A DNA stretch of 64,000 bases. Source: Liquorilactobacillus hordei DSM 19519. Lineage in GTDB: Bacteria > Bacillota > Bacilli > Lactobacillales > Lactobacillaceae. The stretch is taken from contig NZ_CP049303.1 of the NCBI RefSeq assembly GCF_019443985.1, positions 310,001 to 374,000 of the forward strand, read 5' to 3'. Below the pieces are notes generated by a model, which had not been told where the DNA came from, made no database searches, and saw nothing but the letters and a program-made list of their open reading frames with translations. Both the position numbers and the translations under genes were made by a program. Positions 17,502 to 26,021 of this stretch are shown here, in pieces (within the stretch, counting starts at the first letter, position 1; every line of letters begins with the position of its first letter).

Positions 17502-18067
17502 GCAAACTTGATTGGACGGAGAACTCTAGCTGGGTTTCCTACGGCAATTACATTTTTGGGGATATCATGTGTTACGACACTCCCTGCTCCGATAATTGAG
17601 TTTTCTCCGATTGTAACACCACCAAGAATAACGGCAGAGCCTCCAATCCAGACACCATCTTCAAGTGTAATGGGGCGAGCAATCATTTGCTTAGCTCTTC
17701 TTGCAGCAGGTTCTTCAAGATAATTAGCAGTATAAAATCCAACTTTTGGCGCAATATTAACATTAGAACCGATTGTAATTGGTGCAAAGTCTAACATTGT
17801 AACGTCATGGTTTGCGAAAAAATTGTTTCCCAGGGAAATATTAAAACCAAAGGTACACATAAAATTAGGTTCGATGTAGACATCAGCTCCAATACTTCTA
17901 AAGAGTTTTTTAAGTATCGAAAAATCATAATTATTTTTTGTAAGAACTAATTGATTAAAGATACAGCATTGTTCAAAAGCATATTTGGAAGCCGATTCAA
18001 TTTCTGGATTGGATGTAGTAAATATATTTTCGTTATCTATCAGTTTCTTAACTCTTTCAGTTTCCAT
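17498..18067 (-). CDS. Hexapeptide-repeat sugar O-acetyltransferase (Maa/LacA/NodL type), catalytic His replaced
   Basis: A 189-residue left-handed beta-helix acyltransferase. The N-terminal cap (ERVKKLIDNENIF) is followed by repeats from about residue 60 (GADVYIEPNFMCTFGFNISL) to the tail GNPARVLRPI. In maltose/galactoside acetyltransferases a catalytic His sits in a YTxxH turn; here the same place reads FYTANYLEEP, so Tyr replaces His. The paralogue at 18130 keeps His (YTSNHAENPE). Activity may be lost or altered. It is convergent with pepI (4-base stop overlap) and divergent from the second acetyltransferase across 62 bases. The family is firm, the acceptor unknown. Confidence 0.88.
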   Translation of the reverse strand: METERVKKLIDNENIFTTSNPEIESASKYAFEQCCIFNQLVLTKNNYDFSILKKLFRSIGADVYIEPNFMCTFGFNISLGNNFFANHDVTMLDFAPITIGSNVNIAPKVGFYTANYLEEPAARRAKQMIARPITLEDGVWIGGSAVILGGVTIGENSIIGAGSVVTHDIPKNVIAVGNPARVLRPIKFA

Positions 18068-18129
18068 TTTTCACCTCAGTCAAAACATTTTTTAAAGTAA
18101 TTATAGCTTATACGGGGAGAATAAACAGT

Positions 18130-18717
18130 ATGAATTTAAATGAGCATAAGGAATTGACAAAAATTGAGATAGCAAATGTCAAGGGAATAACAAATTCAGG
18201 GAAATTGTATTACGATTACAATCCTTTAATCTCTAAAGCACGAAATCATGCGTATTTTGAATGTAGAAAATATGATAACAGTCTTAGAAATGGTAGAGAA
18301 GATATATATATCTTGAGAAATCTTTTAGCAATTTTAGGGCATCATGCCAACGTAAATATCGGGTTTATTTGTGAATTTGGCTTCAATTTGGTTATTGGAA
18401 ATTATTTTAGTGCAGGCAGGGATTTTAAAGTCATTGATTGCAACCGAGTGGAAATAGGAAATAACGTTTCGATTGGAGCACAGGTCGGGATTTATACCTC
18501 TAATCATGCTGAAAACCCAGAGCTACGAGCAATGCACTGGTGCAGTGAACAACCCGTAATAATTGCAGATAATGTCATTATTGAAGATAATGTAATTGTG
18601 ACACCAGGTGTAACGATTGGTGAGGGAACAATTATTAAAGCAGGAAGTGTTGTAACCCATAATATACCAGCCAATGTAATTGGAGCGGGGAATCCGTGTG
18701 AAGCTTTTATGTCATAA
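18130..18717 (+). CDS. Hexapeptide-repeat sugar O-acetyltransferase (Maa/LacA type)
   Basis: A 195-residue acetyl-CoA-dependent acetyltransferase of the maltose/galactoside acetyltransferase group. The N-terminal cap is followed by hexapeptide repeats (GNNVSIGAQVGIYTSNH, then IEDNVIVTPGVTIGEGTIIK) and the standard ending NVIGAGNPCEAF. The catalytic His in YTSNHAENPELRA is present. It is a paralogue of the divergent neighbour at 17498, sharing the CxFGFNxxxGN segment, so the pair looks like an old duplication. The acceptor sugar cannot be told from sequence. Confidence 0.9.
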   Translation: MNLNEHKELTKIEIANVKGITNSGKLYYDYNPLISKARNHAYFECRKYDNSLRNGREDIYILRNLLAILGHHANVNIGFICEFGFNLVIGNYFSAGRDFKVIDCNRVEIGNNVSIGAQVGIYTSNHAENPELRAMHWCSEQPVIIADNVIIEDNVIVTPGVTIGEGTIIKAGSVVTHNIPANVIGAGNPCEAFMS

Positions 18718-18751
18718 TTTCAGGCCTTGGTGCTGGAAATGGGGTGAGGTA

Positions 18752-19891
18752 ATGAGTTGTATAAGTAATGATGCTTGGAATAATCTAATATATAGTGGAT
18801 GGGATAAAGCAACTATTGGATATATAAATAGAAAATTAAAGTGGCAAATGATATTTAAGGATTCTAACGGAGACGTAGAGACATTATATCGTAATCTACA
18901 TGCTATTGGTTCCAAACTGTATACTAAAATATTAAAAAAAGCGAAGCTAACAAAACGACAAAAAATCGAATTAGTATTGAATCAATTAGGTGCATATGTT
19001 GATCAGACAGGATTTTTGCAATTAAAAGGTGAATTCTATTTGGATCCGCTCATGCCTCCCCATAGTAAATTTTTACGTTATTTCCGCTACCTTGTTCAAA
19101 AAGTATTTCCCGGGAAAACTTTGAAGGAATATAGTATGACTGATGATTTAGGAGAACTTGCACATAAGGTGCACCTTTTTCGGAGTTATCTGGATTTTAA
19201 TAATATCAGATTCATTCGTTCTTTTTTTAAGGGAAAAACAGATTATGAAAGATTACTTAAATATGAAAGAAGTTTTGTTTTTGTTCAATTGGACTATAAA
19301 TCAGCAGCTAACTTTCATAATAGGTTTAGGAGTAATGATTACTTTAAATATCCAAAAAATATGAAGATACAAGTTACTAGTAGGACACGAATGTCCGAAT
19401 TTATAATTAATTTGGAATCAGGAAACTTTGTTAGTGAGTGGATAGGATATGGACTTTTGCCAGAGAAAACTAGGAGATATGAGACTGACTTTAAGGAGTT
19501 TAATATTGTCAATACAGAATCATTTAACTATGGAGTACCATTAGGTGGTAGGAAAATATTATTTTTTATTAATAGAGATGGGCATAGCAATTTAGATGTT
19601 AATCATCCACAGGATTCGTTAGTTCGCAGAAAATTAATAAATCAAAATAGTTCATATTATTGGAAATTTGAAGAATCTTACTACAAGAAAGATAGTAATG
19701 CTCATTACAATGGAAATTATGCAGATATTGTAAAAAAAGGATTCAAGGATTATAAAGCGTGGAATTTAATAAAAGAAAAGGAAGAAGCTTATCAGGAATT
19801 TATTACTTATTGCCGTAGTATTTATCCTAAAAAAAATCCTGGATTCTACTATTTCCTTAAAAAAAGTAGGAAATATTTCTCAAAATTATAA
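18752..19891 (+). CDS. Uncharacterised cytosolic protein (possibly the DUF3114 family)
   Basis: A 379-residue soluble protein from ATG 18752 (GGTGAGGT just upstream); in-frame starts further upstream lie inside the preceding gene and have poor ribosome sites. There are no membrane segments or signal peptide. It is rich in Lys, Tyr, Phe and Asn, with distinctive strings such as GAYVDQTGFLQLKGEFYLDP, YSMTDDLGELAHKVHLFR and PHSKFLRYFRYL. These recall a family I know only as an unassigned cytosolic protein of streptococci and lactobacilli (DUF3114); I have not been able to verify this. No catalytic motif is evident. It begins 34 bases after the acetyltransferase stop and may be cotranscribed. Confidence 0.7.
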   Translation: MSCISNDAWNNLIYSGWDKATIGYINRKLKWQMIFKDSNGDVETLYRNLHAIGSKLYTKILKKAKLTKRQKIELVLNQLGAYVDQTGFLQLKGEFYLDPLMPPHSKFLRYFRYLVQKVFPGKTLKEYSMTDDLGELAHKVHLFRSYLDFNNIRFIRSFFKGKTDYERLLKYERSFVFVQLDYKSAANFHNRFRSNDYFKYPKNMKIQVTSRTRMSEFIINLESGNFVSEWIGYGLLPEKTRRYETDFKEFNIVNTESFNYGVPLGGRKILFFINRDGHSNLDVNHPQDSLVRRKLINQNSSYYWKFEESYYKKDSNAHYNGNYADIVKKGFKDYKAWNLIKEKEEAYQEFITYCRSIYPKKNPGFYYFLKKSRKYFSKL

Positions 19892-20025
19892 GACTGTAAT
19901 TGATAAATATTATTTTTTCAGTATAAAGTCAATTCTTTATTTTTTCTAAAAAACCTAGTATGATATTAACTAGTCGCTTTTTGAAAATAGAATAAAGTTA
20001 ATAAGGAAAGGGTGGATAAATCATT

Positions 20026-20760
20026 TTGATTACACTATCGGGTATTATTGGGTCAGGAAAGTCAAGCATGACTGAAATATTGGCAAACGAACTTGGAACG
20101 AAGGCGTTCTTTGAACCGGTTGAGGATAATCCTGTCTTGCCATTATTCTATAAGGGAAATGAGATTGCAGCTCGGAAGAGAGCAGCAGGGGATAATGAAG
20201 CAACTAACCCGTACGCATACCTTTTACAAACATATTTTCTTAATAAAAGATTTAAAATGATTAAAGAAGCTATGCAAGATGATAACAACATTTTAGATCG
20301 TTCAATCTATGAAGACGAATTATTTATGAAGATGAACACTGAGATGGGTAATGCAACGAAAGTAGAATATCAAATATATCAAAGTTTACTTGCTAACATG
20401 ATGCAGGAATTGCCATTTGCTGCAAAAAAGAAATCACCAGATTTAATGATTACAATTCATGTTTCATATGAAACAATGATAAAAAGAATTACTAAGAGAG
20501 GGCGTGACTATGAACTAGTAGAGAATGATCCTTCCTTGGTTAGTTATTATAAAAAGCTTTTAAAGTACTATGACGAATGGATTGAGGCATATTCGGTTTC
20601 ACCATTATTGGTAATAGATGGTGATCAATTTGACTTTGTTGGTAACATCAGTGACAAAATAGCGGTCCTAGAACTAATTGAAAACGAATTGTATAAATTA
20701 GGTAAACTTACAGATAACCAGCTGGATAGTTTAAAAAAGGAACATGAGAAGCAACTTTAA
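20026..20760 (+). CDS. Deoxynucleoside kinase (dGK/dAK family)
   Basis: Phosphorylates deoxyadenosine, deoxyguanosine or deoxycytidine for nucleotide salvage, a pathway lactobacilli depend on. It is 244 residues. The P-loop is GIIGSGKSS at residues 6-14, the nucleoside-site motif EPVEDNPVL follows near 32, the DRS motif is in NILDRSIYEDELF (about 90) and the LID arginines lie in RITKRGRDYE. The start is TTG 20026, with AAGGAAAGGGTGG upstream and the family N-terminus ITLSGIIGSGKS immediately after. Lactobacilli often carry two such genes as heterodimer partners; only one is here. Confidence 0.93.
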   Translation: MITLSGIIGSGKSSMTEILANELGTKAFFEPVEDNPVLPLFYKGNEIAARKRAAGDNEATNPYAYLLQTYFLNKRFKMIKEAMQDDNNILDRSIYEDELFMKMNTEMGNATKVEYQIYQSLLANMMQELPFAAKKKSPDLMITIHVSYETMIKRITKRGRDYELVENDPSLVSYYKKLLKYYDEWIEAYSVSPLLVIDGDQFDFVGNISDKIAVLELIENELYKLGKLTDNQLDSLKKEHEKQL

Positions 20761-20886
20761 GGGCAGCTCATCAATATGGCAAGCTTGGTATTATGATCGC
20801 ATGGAGTTAGTAAACAATAGAAAGAATAACCAGTAAGATTTTGCAAATTGTGTAAAGAGCTGGGAATATAAGACGAGGTGGATTCT

Positions 20887-21831
20887 TTGGGGGATAAGAA
20901 GAGTAATAGCACAGACAAGATGTTAAAAAAAGATGTAAGTCATACTATTGCCATAACCGCTGTTTATTTTTTGATTTTTCAGCTCTCAGCTTTTCTCTCA
21001 GCTCTTTTTCTACTTGCTATAGGAACAAAAAGTGAGGCTGCTAATAATAATTTCCTCAACAACAGTGGTTTGCCATATATGGCTGCAATGGTATTAGGCT
21101 TATTTGTAATTTTTGTAGGCATGACGCCTAGAATAAGAAAACGTGTTTTTGTTAGTAGTACAAAAAAGATGACATTGAGCATCTTTTTTTCGTTAGTTGC
21201 AGTAATAATGGCTAGTCAAATTTTCTTTAGCATTTATAGTTCTATTTTTGAGTCTCTTGTCAATCTGATAGGCTATAGCTCAACAGAGCAATTAGAAGAA
21301 GCTACAAGTACAAGTAAAACAATTTCGATGATGTTGTATACCGGTTTTCTTGGCCCAATTACTGAAGAAATTGTTTTTAGAGGTTTCTTGTTGCGTAGTT
21401 TAGAAAAGTACGGTCAAGGGTTTGCTATTATAATTTCAGCATACATGTTTGGTCTGTATCACAGTAATTTCACTCAATCCGGTTTTGCTTTTGTTGTAGG
21501 GTTACTTTTAGGATATGTAACGCTAACTTATGGAATTAGATGGTCGATACTACTTCACGTATTTAATAACTTTGTATTGGGAGACTTTTTAGCGTATATC
21601 TTACAGCATTTAGATAATAAGCAAGCAAATCTCATTAATAGCTCTCTAATTTGGATAGGTGGAGTTATTGGAATTGTAATTTTATGGTTTTTCAGAAAGA
21701 AAATACGCGACTGGTATAGAGAAAATAAGCTACTTAAAGGTCAATTGAAGCTTGCCTTTACAAGGAAAATTTTAATTTTGATTACGATCATAATTTTTAT
21801 TATTTCCTGTATAGAATTAGATAAACTATAA
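20887..21831 (+). CDS. CPBP-family intramembrane metalloprotease (CAAX/Abi type)
   Basis: An integral membrane protein with about eight hydrophobic segments and the three motifs of the type II CAAX prenyl endopeptidase/ABI family: TEEIVFRGF (EExxxR), FGLYHSNF (FxxxH) and HVFNNFV (HxxxN). In lactobacilli such proteins are linked to bacteriocin self-immunity or peptide processing; no bacteriocin gene is adjacent, so the role is open. It is 314 residues from TTG 20887, which is correctly spaced from GAGGTG; GTG 20878 is possible but lies inside that ribosome site. The C-terminal end carries an extra hydrophobic helix. Confidence 0.85.
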   Translation: MGDKKSNSTDKMLKKDVSHTIAITAVYFLIFQLSAFLSALFLLAIGTKSEAANNNFLNNSGLPYMAAMVLGLFVIFVGMTPRIRKRVFVSSTKKMTLSIFFSLVAVIMASQIFFSIYSSIFESLVNLIGYSSTEQLEEATSTSKTISMMLYTGFLGPITEEIVFRGFLLRSLEKYGQGFAIIISAYMFGLYHSNFTQSGFAFVVGLLLGYVTLTYGIRWSILLHVFNNFVLGDFLAYILQHLDNKQANLINSSLIWIGGVIGIVILWFFRKKIRDWYRENKLLKGQLKLAFTRKILILITIIIFIISCIELDKL

Positions 21832-21934
21832 AGATATTGAATCAATTACAATTTTTATGTGATTACTTGAACTTTATAAATTCAAGGGCTATCATGATAC
21901 TAAAGATATCTTTCTTCAAAGGCGGGTGGTTGAA

Positions 21935-22393
21935 ATGGTACAAAAATATAAACGAGTTTTGGTAGCAATAGATGGTTCTAAGGGTTCTGAGATAGCGTTA
22001 ACTAAGGCAATAGAGACAGTGAAGAACAATGAGGGCTCCACTTTAGATGTTTTACGTGTCCTTGATTTGAATTCTTTAGAATATGGTGGAGCTGGAATAG
22101 CTTTAGATGGTAGTGAAATCTATCGAATTGAACAAGCTAATGAGGAATATATGTTTAGTTTGAAACAAAAGCTAGTCAAAGATGAAGGACTCAAGGAAGA
22201 AGCTGTGCATGTCCATTTACGCTTTGGAAATCCCAAACTTGTTATTGTACATGACTTTCAACCTGAGTATGGTAACGACCTGATTTTAGTTGGCTCAACA
22301 GGGAAAAACTTTTTTGAGCGGCTAGTGATCGGATCAGTTGCATCTTATGTTATCAGAAATTCGGCATGTGATGTGTTGATGGCTCGTAATTAA
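21935..22393 (+). CDS. Universal stress protein, UspA family
   Basis: A small cytoplasmic alpha/beta nucleotide-binding protein (152 residues from ATG 21935, with AAAGGCGG upstream; GTG 21926 is the alternative). The N-terminal strand RVLVAIDGSKGSEIAL and the ATP-binding signature near the C-terminus, GSTGKNFFERLVIGSVASYV (G-2x-G-9x-G-S type), are both present, so it is expected to bind ATP. It stands alone before a bidirectional terminator. Confidence 0.93.
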   Translation: MVQKYKRVLVAIDGSKGSEIALTKAIETVKNNEGSTLDVLRVLDLNSLEYGGAGIALDGSEIYRIEQANEEYMFSLKQKLVKDEGLKEEAVHVHLRFGNPKLVIVHDFQPEYGNDLILVGSTGKNFFERLVIGSVASYVIRNSACDVLMARN

Positions 22394-22503
22394 TTTTAAA
22401 ATTCTTCAGTTAGATTTGAATTAAAGTATTCGCCATGTTCATAATTTTGAGTTAGTACTCAAATTTTTACAACTTATGATATAACCTTAAATTAGTTATT
22501 AAT

Positions 22504-22543
22504 AAAAAGGAGTTTCACAATTATTCTGTGAAATTCCTTTTTG
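22504..22543. terminator. Bidirectional terminator between usp and the hicD operon
   Basis: GGAGTTTCACA pairs with TGTGAAATTCC around a 7-base loop, with an A run on the left and a T run on the right, so it can end transcripts from both convergent units. Confidence 0.85.
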
Positions 22544-22586
22544 TTTGAATCAGACTCAATATATTATCATCAGTTATCGAGATAAC

Positions 22587-23504
22587 TTACATTGTGGCAA
22601 ATTTTTCTTTAATAGTAGCCGCTGATGCTGCTAGTTTTTCTTCCTCTTTAGCTGGAAGAGGAATATCAATGAGTTCTTCGACTCCATTTTTACCAATTAT
22701 TCCTGGCTGACCTACATATGAATCATATTTGACATTGTAAGATGAACAAGGGCACATCAGCTGTGCATCATCAAGAACTGCACGGCTAAGTTTAATTGCA
22801 CACGTTGCAATTGCGAAACTAGTATAGCCTTTACCTGAATGGACAGCCCACCCGCCTGATCGTGCGGTATCCTCAAGCGCGTCTAAATCTAGGTTCATTT
22901 TTGGAACAAGGGTCTTAATTGGAAGCCCATTGACACCAACTGTTGACCATGCAACAAATTGAGACTCGCCATGTTCGCCATATACAAAGCCAGATACATT
23001 TTTAGGATCAACGTTAAATTTCTCTGATACTACACGTTGCATGCGCGCGGTATCTAGGAAAGTACCTGTTCCAAGCACTTGTGAGCCAGGCAATCCAATT
23101 TCTTTTTGAAGATATTGGGTAATTGCATCACAGGGATTCATTGTATCAATTAAAACACCGTTAAATCCGCTTGCCTTAATTTTGGGTGCAATATCTTTTA
23201 CGATTTCACGAGTGTACTCGAATTCTGCCCATCTATTACCACTAGCATTGTCGAGTGCGTGAATATTACCTGCAGTGACAAAGAGAATATCTGTATCTGA
23301 TAGTTCTGAATAATCTTGAATTTTGATTTTTGGTCTACTGCTTAGTCGAGCTGTTGCATCTTGAAGATCAAGTTGTTCTGCCCTTGCTTTTTTCTCATTT
23401 TTATCAATTAGAATCAATTCATCGGCGAATCCTTGGATTACAAGGGAGAATGCAATTGCAGCTCCAACATGTCCTACACCAATGATTGCATATTTTCTAC
23501 TCAT
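22587..23504 (-). CDS. L-2-hydroxyisocaproate dehydrogenase (LDH/MDH family)
   Basis: An NAD-dependent L-2-hydroxyacid dehydrogenase expected to reduce branched-chain 2-keto acids such as 2-ketoisocaproate. It is 305 residues. The Rossmann motif is AIIGVGHVGAAIAFSL, the active-site segment is GTGTFLDTARMQR, and the catalytic His is in GEHGESQFVAWSTV. The last two segments resemble the L-HicDH of Weissella confusa more than classical lactate dehydrogenase (recall, not alignment). It lies at the 3' end of an operon with a branched-chain aminotransferase, which fits: transamination yields the keto acid this enzyme reduces. Lactate or malate activity cannot be excluded. Confidence 0.85.
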   Translation of the reverse strand: MSRKYAIIGVGHVGAAIAFSLVIQGFADELILIDKNEKKARAEQLDLQDATARLSSRPKIKIQDYSELSDTDILFVTAGNIHALDNASGNRWAEFEYTREIVKDIAPKIKASGFNGVLIDTMNPCDAITQYLQKEIGLPGSQVLGTGTFLDTARMQRVVSEKFNVDPKNVSGFVYGEHGESQFVAWSTVGVNGLPIKTLVPKMNLDLDALEDTARSGGWAVHSGKGYTSFAIATCAIKLSRAVLDDAQLMCPCSSYNVKYDSYVGQPGIIGKNGVEELIDIPLPAKEEEKLAASAATIKEKFATM

Positions 23505-23534
23505 TTTTTTACATCCTTCGTTAATTAGAATTGG

Positions 23535-24623
23535 TTAAACGATTTCCAAGTGTAATTGATTATCCTTAATGAAACCAGCTTTTTTCATCATTCCATATGC
23601 TACAAGTGAAATAAGAATAGGCAAGAAAACGCCTGTAAACATATAAATTGCAAATTGTCCCCATCCTTGTGCAGCATAAGCCAATGGTGCAATAAAGGAA
23701 TTAAGTCCTAAACCAGCTAATTTATAGGTTGAGCGGAAGCCAAACATAATGGTTGCGATTGGGGCACAGACAACAGCAGAAAGCAATGATGGAACTAATA
23801 AATACGGATTAATCAAAAGGTTTGGAAATTGTACTTTGGGTGTCATAACTCCTTGTGCAATATTAGCTCCTAAGTTATTCTGACGGAAAGACATTGCTGT
23901 GAATGCGACAAACTGGGATGTTGTTCCAATCAAAGCAGCAGCTGATGAAATTGGATCCAGTGTTAAGGCAATCGCCAAAGCCGCGGATGATGCTGGAGTC
24001 ATTAAGAAAAGTGCCCAGACCACAGAAATTGAAATTGAACCCACCAGCGGATTTACTTGCATTGTCTCAGCGATAAATGCACTGACGTTTAACAACAATG
24101 GAGTAGTGACAGCAGCAAGACCTAAGCCACAAATTCCGCCTACTAAAGTTGCAGCGAAGGGAACGAGCATCATATCTAGAGGTGTTTTACCAGATAAGTA
24201 CTTACCAATTAAGGCAGCAATTAATCCAGCTAACACTGCACTGACTGGCTGACCTGTTGCAAAAGTTGCACTACCTGCAGCTTGCATCAAAGACGCACCA
24301 GTTGCGGTTGTTCCATTAACCGCTGTTGTAGTAAAGTGCACGGCATTTGCACCAATTGTTGAAGAAATCATAGCACTAAAAATGACGAGTGAGGTTGTCT
24401 CTAATTGGGATGCAATTGCGACACCGAGAGCGGGAGCTAATAAATCATTAGCGATAACACCGACTTGATATAAAGCATTCCAATGAATAAATGAGGCAAT
24501 TGTCTGTAGCAACAGTCCAATTCCTAATGTGACTAAGATGGCATTGGAAACGGCGGCTGAGATGCGGTAAACGTATTCCTTAACTGTTGTCGTTGATTTC
24601 GTAGTACTACTTGTATTCTCCAT
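23535..24623 (-). CDS. PTS EIIC-like permease without EIIA/EIIB partners (PTS_EIIC_2 type)
   Basis: A 362-residue polytopic membrane protein with about nine to ten hydrophobic, Ala/Gly-rich segments. Stretches such as NAILVTLGIGLLLQTIASF and NPYLLVPSLLSAVVCAPIA recall the EIIC-like family annotated as PTS transporter subunit IIC (Pfam PTS_EIIC_2), which usually lacks cognate EIIA and EIIB genes. There are no such genes here. It lies between ilvE and hicD with gaps of 30 and 38 bases, so it should be cotranscribed. Context suggests transport of a branched-chain keto acid, hydroxy acid or amino acid rather than a sugar; this is inference. The substrate of this family is not known to me. Confidence 0.7.
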   Translation of the reverse strand: MENTSSTTKSTTTVKEYVYRISAAVSNAILVTLGIGLLLQTIASFIHWNALYQVGVIANDLLAPALGVAIASQLETTSLVIFSAMISSTIGANAVHFTTTAVNGTTATGASLMQAAGSATFATGQPVSAVLAGLIAALIGKYLSGKTPLDMMLVPFAATLVGGICGLGLAAVTTPLLLNVSAFIAETMQVNPLVGSISISVVWALFLMTPASSAALAIALTLDPISSAAALIGTTSQFVAFTAMSFRQNNLGANIAQGVMTPKVQFPNLLINPYLLVPSLLSAVVCAPIATIMFGFRSTYKLAGLGLNSFIAPLAYAAQGWGQFAIYMFTGVFLPILISLVAYGMMKKAGFIKDNQLHLEIV

Positions 24624-24661
24624 TGTTGAACAACTCCTATTCTTTTTTTCCTGATAAGGTT

Positions 24662-25708
24662 CTAAACTTTTTCAATCCAGCCTTCAGGTGCCTTGACATC
24701 ACCAAATTGGATGCCTGTTAATTCATCATATAATTTGCGCGTTACAGGGCCGACTTCGGTTTTACTATAAAAGACGTGGAAATGATCTCCATATTGGAAA
24801 CCACCAATAGGTGAGATTACGGCAGCAGTTCCGCAAGCACCTGCTTCAGCAAAGTGATCAAGTTGATCAATGTAGATATCACCTTGTTCTGTTTCCATAC
24901 CGAAGTTATGTTCAGCGAGGTATAACAATGAGAATTTAGTTACACTTGGCAAGATGGATGGTGATTTTGGTGTTACAAACTTACCATCTTTAGTGATACC
25001 AAAGAAATTAGCTGAACCAACCTCTTCAATTTTTTGGTGGTTAATTGGATCAAGATAGATACAATCTGAGAACCCAGCGTCGTGTGCAAGTTGTCCAGGG
25101 AATAGGCTGGCTGCGTAGTTACCTCCGACCTTACTTGCACCAGTTCCTTTGTGAGCGGCACGGTCATATTCAGAAGCAATGAAGTTTGTAGGTGTTAAGC
25201 CCCCCTTGAAGTAGTTACCAACTGGCATTGCAAAGATTGAGAAAATATATTCCTCAGCGGGATGGACGCCGATATTTCCACCAACACCGATAAGATATGG
25301 GCGAAGGTAGAGGGTGCCACCTGTACCATATGGAGGAATGTATTCTTCATTGGCTTTCACAACTGACTTTAATGCTGAGATAAACATTTCAGTAGGAACT
25401 TTTGGCATCATTAGTCTTTCACAACTATTCTGCATTCTTTGCGCATTCTGATCTGGACGAAAGAGATTGATACTTCCATCCTTACAACGATAAGCCTTAA
25501 GGCCTTCAAAAACTTCTTGACCATAATGGAGGGAGGTTGAACCTTCATTAATAGTGATTGTTGCATCTTCTGTAAGACCAGCATCACGCCATTCACCATC
25601 GCGCCAATAAGCACGATAACGGTAAGGTAAATTCATATAAGTAAAACCGAGATTACTCCAATCTAATTCTGCAGGATTCTTTGCTTTTGGTGCTTTTGAA
25701 AGTGACAT
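24662..25708 (-). CDS. ilvE: Branched-chain amino-acid aminotransferase
   Basis: A PLP enzyme interconverting Leu, Ile and Val with their 2-keto acids using 2-ketoglutarate/glutamate. It is 348 residues (class IV, IlvE/BCAT2 type). Visible segments are SLHYGQEVFEGLKAYR near residue 57, LYLRPYLIG near 130, the PLP-lysine region ASKVGGNYAASLFPGQ near 192-207, DCIYLD and EAGACGTAAVISPIG. Start ATG 25708 has AGGAGG upstream. It is the first structural gene of the operon with the EIIC-like permease and hicD, behind a branched-chain attenuator. Confidence 0.96.
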   Translation of the reverse strand: MSLSKAPKAKNPAELDWSNLGFTYMNLPYRYRAYWRDGEWRDAGLTEDATITINEGSTSLHYGQEVFEGLKAYRCKDGSINLFRPDQNAQRMQNSCERLMMPKVPTEMFISALKSVVKANEEYIPPYGTGGTLYLRPYLIGVGGNIGVHPAEEYIFSIFAMPVGNYFKGGLTPTNFIASEYDRAAHKGTGASKVGGNYAASLFPGQLAHDAGFSDCIYLDPINHQKIEEVGSANFFGITKDGKFVTPKSPSILPSVTKFSLLYLAEHNFGMETEQGDIYIDQLDHFAEAGACGTAAVISPIGGFQYGDHFHVFYSKTEVGPVTRKLYDELTGIQFGDVKAPEGWIEKV

Positions 25709-25760
25709 TTTACTTCCTCCTTAATTTTTGAATTATGAAAGTCATTTGAAGTTAATGAAC

Positions 25761-25805
25761 AAAAAAGCACTCACCGCTAAGAATACACTTCAGCGGTGGG
25801 TGCTT
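25761..25805 (-). terminator. Second terminator in the ilvE leader
   Basis: On the minus strand AAGCACCCACCGCT pairs with AGCGGTGAGTGCTT (one G-U), followed by TTTT. It directly follows another terminator hairpin, so transcripts must pass two in series before ilvE. Confidence 0.85.
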
Positions 25806-25845
25806 AAAAAAGTCCATCGCCTAGTTATCCTAGCGCGATGGACTT
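25806..25845 (-). terminator. Attenuator terminator of the ilvE operon
   Basis: A strong stem, AAGTCCATCGCGCTAG with CTAGGCGATGGACTT (single bulge), followed by TTTTTT. Its 5' arm contains CATCGCGC, which is also exactly complementary to GCGCGATG inside the upstream leader ORF (25886-25893), giving a mutually exclusive antiterminator pairing. Confidence 0.88.
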
Positions 25846-25859
25846 AATGTCTGAACAAT

Positions 25860-25961
25860 CTAATCAGCCGAGACATTAAGCAACACATCGCGCGTGCTAA
25901 TAATGACTAGGCTCACTAGGTACTGGGCAGTATTACTACAAATAGTGATTGAACGTGACAT
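25860..25961 (-). CDS. Leader peptide of the branched-chain amino-acid operon
   Basis: A 33-codon ORF with AGGAG 9 bases before ATG 25961 and stop TAG at 25860. The peptide starts MSRSITICSNTAQYLVSL and continues VIISTRDVLLNVSAD. Twelve of 33 residues are Leu, Ile or Val, with a dense run (LVSLVII, then VLLNV). This is the signature of ribosome-mediated attenuation. A ribosome paused at LVSLVII leaves GCGCGATG (25886-25893) free to pair with the terminator's 5' arm, allowing read-through. A ribosome that reaches the stop covers this segment, so the terminator forms. A TTAATGTCT/AGACATTAA hairpin (25844-25879) sits between. Confidence 0.85.
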   Translation of the reverse strand: MSRSITICSNTAQYLVSLVIISTRDVLLNVSAD

Positions 25962-26021
25962 GGTGCTCAACTCCTCTCAATGATTGATCGTTACAACGTG
26001 ACTTCATAATTGATATTTCTC

